Notes under the pieces: generated by a model
Databases searched by the model: none
What the model was told of the DNA's origin: nothing
What the model saw: the letters and a program-made list of their open reading frames with translations, nothing else
Position numbers and translations under genes: made by a program
From: Platerodrilus igneus
Taxonomy: Eukaryota > Arthropoda > Insecta > Coleoptera > Lycidae
Assembly (NCBI GenBank): GCA_036346225.1
Contig: JARFIW010001088.1
Span: 2,046,001 to 2,110,000, forward strand
DNA length: 64,000 nt
Reading direction: 5' to 3'
In this document: piece by piece, positions 60,101 through 64,000 of the stretch
Position numbering within the stretch: the first letter of the stretch is position 1
Layout of the letters: each line of letters begins with the position of its first letter

Positions 60101-63100
60101 TAAATGTGTTTGGATGCACAAAGTGTGGGAATGAAATTTTTGAAAAAGGGAGAATGCTATATAATGACTTAATTCAAAAAAATTGGGAGGTTACTTAAGA
60201 AAGAAATGATGGTTCAGTGATGAGTGTGTAGGCCGTAGGCCCTTTATGAGGTAGTCGATGATGAATCGTTTTGAACTTTGCTGGATACGGTGAAGAAACC
60301 CAAGCACCTGTGTAAGCATTGAATTTAAATCACGTCCGTGATGCATCTAAAAAAGAAAATGGATAATGAAAGAGTGATGACCAGATTTCACTCTTCAACA
60401 AAAGTTAGAATTTAGAGAGAGTGAATGGTGGAGACTAACGTGCCGAGGAAGTAAAAGATGAATCATTGGCGTACCAGGGCATGCTTAAATTTTTTAATCT
60501 TGAATAAAATATGAACTTTTTTATAATTATGTACCTGTGAATTTTAAATGTAAATGTATGTATGTAGTAGAAAGTTAACATTCCGTTTAATAATTGTTCT
60601 GTTGGACTATGATATAGCGATAGAATTAGTTGGGTATAAATTTAAGCATAATATTATCGGGAAAGAAAGTTTAAACATTTTTAAAAGAGTAAGAAATATG
60701 TAAATGTAAGTTCATTTGTCAAATTATTGTTAGTCAAACAGTGAACACACCGTTTTCTATGTATTGTTATTAAGGGTATTCCCAAAAATGAGATTAAAAA
60801 TGTCATATTAATAATACCTGGCCAGATGGATGTTACATTAGGTTTTTTTTTTAAGTGCAATGAACGTATACTTATATTTCCAGAATTTACTATTAATAAA
60901 ATTTAAATTTAGATTTATTTTTAATTATAGTTATTCGTAATATAGATAAAGATATTAATTGTGAAAGACTATCCAGTTGCTCCAGTGATGAAGTTTTATT
61001 TGGAAAAGGTCCTTACTCTGAAATTTTCTTTTATTTGATCAAATGTTAACGAGTGTTTTTAAAGTATTGTAAAGAAAGGCAACGTATGATGCGATGAGAT
61101 TTTGGAACACAGAAAGTAAAAAGACTTATCCGGAAGTTTTCCGCAAGCATCAAAAAGATTGCTGGGACAAGACAATTTGGCACCCTTTACAACCAATAAA
61201 ACCTTTCAAAGCGGTATCTGTAAGGTAGTTTTGTATTTCGGTCATTTTACATTTTATTTTTATTGTGATTATCATTTTTTCTTCTATAAGAACCCACTCT
61301 CGCACCACTGTAGTTGGCCAGTGCACTCTTACGATTGTTATGGTGTTCCCACCCCTTCGAGTAAATCAAAATTTGTAATTTAACGTCATTTTTACCCGTA
61401 ACACCATAAAAATGTCAATATAAGTTTGAAGTCGCATTAAACTGTTCACAAAATTATGCTATACTTGATATGGTAAGTATTTACTGCAAATAGTTCACAA
61501 TTACGAGTAAGTTGTGTGGACACTCAGAACCGTTCGGCAAAATTCAAAATTTTCCAGGTAAAAAAAACTCGCTTCCTGGCCAATGTAGTACCTTCGGGTG
61601 GAGCATTGGAAAATCACATGTAAGGACACTCAGAACCTAATTTAATTAAGTAACTCGTTATAGTCCATAATCTGAGAAATCTGATTTCAGCTAAGTAGAC
61701 CGAATCTTTACAACTTTATTCGTTGTAAGCATATTTTATTAGCTGTATCTATAACATTCTTTAGTTTCAATCTAGCATGGTAGCTAATTAAATTGTGTCC
61801 CTTTAGGATTTGAGTAACCATATAGTACATGGCTAGTAGCAGCTTTTGGGCAATATAGGAAATTGTTAAGTCCTCTCCTAACAATTCACTATAAGTGTAT
61901 TAAATATTGCCAAGGCCACACAATAGTTTGCTTGAGATTAATAACTTAATATAAAATTATTTAATGTTAGGCTGCCTTGGTTAGGTACCAGTATAGCGTG
62001 TTACCTAATCATAATATTATGCCGTGCCATTAGAAATGGTGTATTAATTTACAATGTGTTTCTGTGAGTTAATTACTACAAGTTGTAGTTGAAAACTTTA
62101 CTAATTAGTTTTATAGATATTTTAGAAAATTGCGTACTGTTATTATGTTACTTTAAATTTGGAGGTCACCTATTAAAAGAGATTCCATGTAATTTATTGA
62201 ACCATAACTTTTTTGATTTGATTGATTCCTTCATTTTGTATTATTTTAGAAGCACTAGACTCTTTCTACTGGGTCAATTGGTCGTATTTTTTTGGGAAGC
62301 GTGTAGTGATGAGTGTTTGTAAGGCTCATCTCCAGTGTGGAAAGCTCTAGCCACCGCTCACTGCTCCCATTTTCTTAGCACCTGTTAAAATATTTTACAA
62401 GGTAGTTGGATTTTCTGCTGGACCCACGAGTTCCCTTGGTCTAGTGCAGGAGAATAGAACCCCATCCTGAGTGTCTCATGCTGACTTAGCTACAAAAGCA
62501 CTTAACTATGACACCATCCTGAGAAACTCTCACAATTCCTACATCAAACTAATTTTTTGCACGACAAATACTTATAATTAGACATAAACAGCACTGTACA
62601 GGTTTCGTTAATAAAACACTATATATGCCTGGAAACCTATTACAGTAATTTACAATTGTCTGTCAATCACTCAATTATCAAGTGCAAAAATTTTTCAATT
62701 TCTACAACAATCAAACCTAGAATGATTCATTTTTCAGAATAAGTATTTCAATCAAGCTTCTATTCACTGCTACTATAAAACTGAATCGATACAACACATT
62801 ATTTGTGGATCTACTGAAAAAAGGCAAAGAATACTTCTGTCTATTTCTTTTAAGGACTGCAAGTTACATTTAATAAAATTTTAAAATTCGAATATTTAGC
62901 ATTTATTAACACAGCACAAGTAAATTATGTAACACTGCCATTTTTGCTTTTCCGTCTCATATCATAAAATATATAGCACCATATAACACTTATGTGATAT
63001 GGTTCCATGTTCGTATTGGTTCTGAAACAATTCTGCATATACAAAAGCTTACAGTGACAGTCAGCTCTACAATTAGTCACGGAACGAACCACGGAATGCT

Positions 63101-64000
63101 CTGTATAACATGGTTTACAAAGCTGTTCTATTTACACAATGGGATCATGCACGTATCTATGCTTTATGCAATGTGGTTTGTATTAGTACAATTTGTAAAA
63201 CAATGCACATGGTTCAAAGCAGCACATGGACCACTTTGCACAAAGTGGTTTTATGAAACAGCTCCATGGACGAGAAAGACAATACTAAGGGAACTGGAGC
63301 GAATCATACTAAATTTGTTAACAAACGTAATCAACCATTAAAATATTGTTATCACTAATACCACTCTGGTTTCCCTTTATTGTGAATAAATCTATCATTA
63401 ATACCAACATGTTATACCGATTGGGAATTAAATACACGTAAAATTAAAGTGTTATGCACTGTCATTTACCTTAAGCCACGTTACATTTATAATAAAATTT
63501 TTCATTACATATAACAGTTTATACAATATTTAAATTATGTTTGTTTAAAAACCTACCTTTGTTGGAGAAGTGGGTCCATCTCGTTTCACCTGCTCTAGTA
63601 ATTGCCTTGCACGTTCTCTTTGCTCATTATGCCTTGTTAGTAATTGCTGCACAACACGCGTAAAAATAACTTTAATACGTGACCAAACCTTCACACAATA
63701 TAGATTATTAGCAAAATTTTCAAAAGCATGCTTTCCCAATGCTATCTGCGAATAAACACACAAACACACAAAACAAAAATACATGCAACTTACCGAGTTT
63801 GGAATAGGCATTTCTGGTGCAATCTCTTTTTCTTCTTTCATGGCATTTACCTCATTAACTTTATCCACTGGTTGAATATTTTCCTCTTCATCGTCAGAAC
63901 CAAATGGATCACAAAGTTCTCTTCTCGTCATGAGTATTGGCTTTTTATTAACTTCGGTCTTTTTATTATTAACATTTTGTCCCAACTTATCTTTCGATGG
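37055..64000 (-). CDS. Ehbp1: Ehbp1: EH domain-binding protein 1, C-terminal half of gene (seven exons)
   Basis: Seven minus-strand exons splice in phase: 63794-64000 (start outside window), 63557-63646, 53527-53725, 42522-42652, 42254-42471, 37182-37370 and 37055-37133. All introns are GT-AG. The joined frame has an acidic linker, an LRERARRLIAEAR helix, then a bMERB domain (LEREERAIDKKAASLEKQLR, WFTLVNKKNALLRRQMQLN, DLERRYTILNHELR, LVQIVNKRDELVHHLDNQE) and ends KEKCVIQ-stop. bMERB domains bind Rab8-family GTPases, and the CVIQ tail is a prenylation-type motif known in EHBP1 proteins, so the protein should act in endosomal recycling on membranes. The N-terminal C2 and calponin-homology domains must lie beyond 64000. 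Introns are 147 bp, about 9.8 kb, 10.9 kb, 50 bp, 4.9 kb and 48 bp. Further small in-phase exons inside the two largest introns cannot be excluded. Confidence 0.92.
37182..37370 (-). CDS. Ehbp1: Ehbp1 exon, second half of bMERB domain
   Basis: Acceptor TTACAG before 37370 and donor GTATGT after 37182. It encodes EKESDLERRYTILNHELR and the conserved LVQIVNKRDELVHHLD helix. Only a 48-bp intron separates it from the last exon. Confidence 0.93.
37371..39380. other. Ehbp1 intron sequence, no recognised feature
   Basis: First part of the 4.9-kb intron. It contains a TTTA-rich simple repeat at 37620-37645. An open 75-codon frame at 38731-38958 followed by GTAAGTAC is not recognised; it could belong to the leader of the BEL fragment that follows. 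Confidence 0.4.
39385..41155 (+). pseudogene. BEL/Pao 5' fragment (BEL3): gag and protease start
   Basis: Gag reads PSVLELFRAQYTSIDTIKEN, then the DUF1759-type segment LIHYNDDLSDVDKFFYFQSA and YNKIREKYRNIRRITSAL, with a nonsense TGA at 39800-39802. Zinc-knuckle-type CLLCHQDHTPYR (about 40375) and CRQCNQDHHSLLHF (about 40530) follow. The protease starts at about 40790; its active site reads LFETGSMTSFI with Glu (GAA, 40856-40858) in place of the catalytic Asp. Homology stops at about 41100, where a minisatellite replaces the rest of pol. It lies antisense inside an Ehbp1 intron. Inactive. Confidence 0.88.
41102..41385 (+). repeat. Minisatellite, five copies of about 56 bp
   Basis: Units begin AAAGTGACCTTGATCCGATC and end near AACAAAGTCTACTAGGGC; starts are at about 41102, 41159, 41214, 41269 and 41325, with spacing 55-57 bp and moderate divergence. 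The first unit is still in frame with the BEL3 protease. Confidence 0.9.
41706..41785 (+). other. Exon-like block, unidentified
   Basis: Bounded by TTTTTCAG and GTAAGG. Two frames are open: one gives DGQATIAGPHGFTLLHCDS and LDSEAFE, the other begins MVKPPLLDHMDLPYYIVIRL and stays open past the donor to TAA. The SLDS-x-x-FE-GTAAG ending resembles the exon ending at about 3894 in the 4-kb transposon (SLDSQVFEG), so it may be a relic of that family. Confidence 0.25.
42254..42471 (-). CDS. Ehbp1: Ehbp1 exon, first half of bMERB domain
   Basis: Acceptor ATTAG before 42471 and donor GTAAGT after 42254, leaving in phase 2. It encodes ELEDLEREERAIDKKAASLE and WFTLVNKKNALLRRQMQLN, the most conserved EHBP1 signature in the window. 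Confidence 0.94.
42522..42652 (-). CDS. Ehbp1: Ehbp1 exon, Ser/Glu-rich linker
   Basis: Acceptor TTTATTAG and donor GTAAGT. It encodes a low-complexity acidic linker (RILEENSENSSPSNKEKSEQ). Phase 1 in and phase 0 out match the neighbours; a 50-bp intron separates it from the bMERB exon. Confidence 0.88.
42653..44228. other. Ehbp1 intron, nothing recognised
   Basis: AT-rich, no domain or structured repeat recognised. Confidence 0.4.
44229..44462 (+). other. Unidentified 77-codon coding-like block
   Basis: Open from the stop at 44226 to TAA at 44460-44462. The text (TRPTVLFGRLCDLSKSGNWK, SNLDSDTCLCKQLRGDFHKG, MELHFRMPTIQVGRLERS) has balanced, protein-like composition unlike the AT-rich surroundings. 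No family recognised. It lies antisense in an Ehbp1 intron. It could be an exon of a nested gene, a TE relic, or chance in a G+C-richer patch. Confidence 0.25.
44463..45785. other. Ehbp1 intron, nothing firm
   Basis: A 14-bp word CAAGGTGGTTGACY occurs twice (about 44555 and 44630). A block at 44588-44692 (APELTISVVKVVDLLLWLSI, then a GT donor) is open but unidentified. The rest is AT-rich. Confidence 0.35.
45790..46310 (+). pseudogene. Mariner transposase remnant
   Basis: Frames read TTESWYQEYKFS, then a shift, then FHKGRS, ITLKTAENINTARQMTIIDR and MKQINHILHDH before an in-frame TAG and a VLKNYVPLG/LGVKKLCSPW pair of frames. These match the paired helix-turn-helix region of mariner transposases (WY-EFK, GRP-x-TPENI-x-VR, I-x-ILHEHLG). 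A later SSGDQNCNMHDKPDE may be the first catalytic strand (TGDESWIY-YDPE), decayed. No inverted repeats were located. Confidence 0.6.
46311..47600. other. Ehbp1 intron, decayed sequence
   Basis: One open stretch at about 46920-47096 (ADVMKKCKVPVRKLLLDKHL, RFEDMLQSMELVALRDKYG) looks coding-like but is not recognised. Otherwise nothing. Confidence 0.3.
47643..48203 (+). other. Two unidentified coding-like blocks
   Basis: The first block (47643-47816, then GTAAAC) reads LLELNIAKCQPKVQLWGHKL, NIGVELIGIFRTRKAEWESL and NFSTGSTRG. The second (about 47970-48203) reads KLYYPHVQDIVLTWKTHKAS, FVVLEGGITAYMVYVEPLII and ends HPPKEE-stop. Both have protein-like composition and lie within 200 bp on the same strand. 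I could not match them to a family; a weak likeness to a SURF1 strand in the first was not sustained. Candidate nested gene or TE relic. Confidence 0.28.
48650..48980 (+). pseudogene. DDE transposase fragment (IS630/Tc1-mariner type)
   Basis: Frames give FVNETWLFSKRN (DETW pattern with Asn for the first Asp), RLWHDDNVRQG, then GFVKSAYLLFASKSNGEMNG, LLQWVAKKLINNLEEPSLIM and LDS. This matches the segment up to the second catalytic Asp (VMDNA pattern) of DDE_3 transposases common in insects. One frameshift at about 48750. Same broad family as 26905-27460, which preserves the next segment. Confidence 0.68.
48981..51027. other. Ehbp1 intron, nothing firm
   Basis: Mostly AT-rich. A G+C-richer patch at 49890-50050 is open in all three plus frames, so no frame can be preferred. 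Another at 50380-50500 is open in two frames. No family recognised. Confidence 0.35.
51028..51106 (+). other. Exon-like block, unidentified
   Basis: Preceded by TTTTACAACAG and followed by GTAGAG; encodes NLIEEPSLDFLEQLFYFGQV and RPK. The frame continues past the donor to TAA at about 51190. Not recognised. Confidence 0.25.
51410..51930. other. G+C-richer non-coding block of unknown origin
   Basis: From ACTTCATCAATTCTAGAACT to about 51930 the composition and word use differ from the flanks, with no open frame of note. It could be an old non-coding repeat or a non-coding RNA-like sequence. Nothing recognised. Confidence 0.3.
52222..52269. repeat. (TA)n microsatellite
   Basis: About 24 uninterrupted TA units in an Ehbp1 intron. 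Confidence 0.97.
52347..52488 (+). other. Exon-like block with G+C-rich coding text
   Basis: A strong acceptor (TTTATTTTATTTCAG) precedes 52347. In one phase the block reads YLSQYDFSYNRAPEVVARLL, RPTPTLPLSPVPVVSVD and stops at 52486-52488. The G+C-rich core (52380-52445) contrasts with the flanks. It could be a terminal exon of a plus-strand gene nested in Ehbp1. Family not recognised. Confidence 0.3.
52489..53526. other. Ehbp1 intron, nothing recognised
   Basis: AT-rich, no domain or repeat recognised. Confidence 0.4.
53527..53725 (-). CDS. Ehbp1: Ehbp1 exon, LRERARRLI helix
   Basis: Acceptor TTGTAG and donor GTCAGT. It encodes GLSEEERQAHLRERARRLIA, EARKGSTPTTEIIRASSPE and a coiled-coil-like tail MAEEFVKLERQNST. 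Phase 0 in, phase 1 out; both neighbours agree. Confidence 0.9.
54501..54586 (+). other. Exon-like block, unidentified
   Basis: A long pyrimidine tract and TTTTAG lead into GAATTGGAAG; the donor GTAAGC follows 54586. The 28 codons read ELEDPCDESLMRTRTTALRE and RLLRRKMK. Charged, protein-like, and the best splice signals of the plus-strand blocks in this intron. No family recognised. Confidence 0.35.
54600..59320. other. Ehbp1 intron, AT-rich
   Basis: No recognised coding feature. It contains the (TA)n run at 57118-57169 and a C-rich CCCACCCACCCCCCC patch at about 56035. Confidence 0.4.
57118..57169. repeat. (TA)n microsatellite
   Basis: About 26 uninterrupted TA units. Confidence 0.97.
59321..59912. 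mobile_element. Fold-back (long inverted repeat) element, 592 bp
   Basis: Arms of about 250 bp (59321-59570 and 59663-59912) are inverted copies around a 93-bp spacer. The ends are TTAATGAATAATTTTGCCTG and its complement. It differs in sequence from the fold-back element at 28445-29001. No coding capacity. The spacer word GTAACAGGTCATTTGTTT recurs at about 60006. Confidence 0.9.
59913..63556. other. Ehbp1 intron, nothing firm
   Basis: AT-rich with G+C-richer non-coding patches at 60180-60480 and 62330-62530. A 115-codon plus frame at 62994-63341 is not recognised and contains repeated TGGTTTACAAAG-like and CCACTTTGCACAAAGTGG palindromic words, so it is probably not a gene. Confidence 0.4.
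63557..63646 (-). CDS. Ehbp1: Ehbp1 exon
   Basis: Acceptor TGTGCAG and donor GTAGGT. Exactly 30 codons, phase 0 at both ends: QLLTRHNEQRERARQLLEQV and then KRDGPTSPTK. Confidence 0.9.
63794..64000 (-). CDS. Ehbp1: Ehbp1 exon, continues beyond window
   Basis: The frame is open to the window edge and ends at donor GTAAGT after TCG (phase 0). It encodes KKPILMTRRELCDPFGSDDE and an acidic stretch ending PEMPIPNS. The DPFGSD motif suits an EH-domain or clathrin-adaptor interaction peptide; its role here is inference. Confidence 0.88.

Noticed and set aside
62994..63341. 115-codon frame as a gene
   Set aside because: It is built of repeated and palindromic short words, with no domain; it lies in an Ehbp1 intron.
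1..64000. CRISPR array, tRNA or rRNA genes, telomeric repeats
   Set aside because: No regularly spaced repeats with unique spacers, no cloverleaf-type sequence and no TTAGG arrays were noticed by eye; a covariance search was not possible here.

Overview
The window is AT-rich, repeat-laden animal nuclear DNA, almost certainly from an arthropod and most likely an insect with a large genome. The transposon mix (BEL/Pao, 17.6/297-like Ty3/gypsy, P-like with a THAP domain, hAT, mariner) points that way. So does a host gene in which 48-50 bp introns sit next to introns of about 5-11 kb. No bacterial operons, CRISPR arrays or convincing RNA genes were seen.

Left third (1-22.8 kb): a graveyard of nested transposons. 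A minus-strand BEL/Pao retrotransposon runs off the left edge (about 1-8362). A 4.06-kb plus-strand DNA transposon (700-4758, tentatively Sola-like) cuts into its integrase and left a TAGT target duplication. A direct tandem duplication of about 6.2 kb follows (8322-14520 and 14521-20699). Each unit holds the BEL gag 5' edge, a near full-length P-like transposase on the plus strand, and the integrase-RNase H-RT part of a minus-strand gypsy element. The rest of that gypsy (RT, protease, gag) continues to about 22.75 kb. The two units differ mostly by single-base homopolymer indels, which looks like long-read consensus noise, so an assembly artefact must be considered.

Middle (22.8-41.4 kb): a long stretch with little recognisable coding, then a degenerate Tc1/mariner-type DDE fragment, a hAT remnant split by a 557-bp fold-back element, a 1.5-kb inverted-repeat element, a plus-strand BEL 3' fragment, a 2.6-kb hAT element with both ends and a decayed 8-bp target duplication (33557-36132), and a second plus-strand BEL fragment (gag-protease) that runs straight into a 5-copy minisatellite of about 56 bp.

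Right (37.05-64 kb): the 3' half of a host gene on the minus strand, recognisable as EH domain-binding protein 1 (Ehbp1). Seven exons give a continuous, phase-consistent reading frame ending in a CVIQ prenylation-type tail. The bMERB (Rab-binding) domain lies at 37.1-42.5 kb. The large introns carry TE relics, a second fold-back element (59321-59912), two (TA)n microsatellites, and several plus-strand coding-like blocks with good splice signals that I could not identify.

The genes do not form a pathway. One living host gene is embedded in, and flanked by, layered mobile elements. No clear new biological system was found. The best leads are the tandem TE duplication, the subterminal motif array of the 4-kb transposon, the two fold-back elements, and the unassigned antisense coding-like blocks inside Ehbp1.
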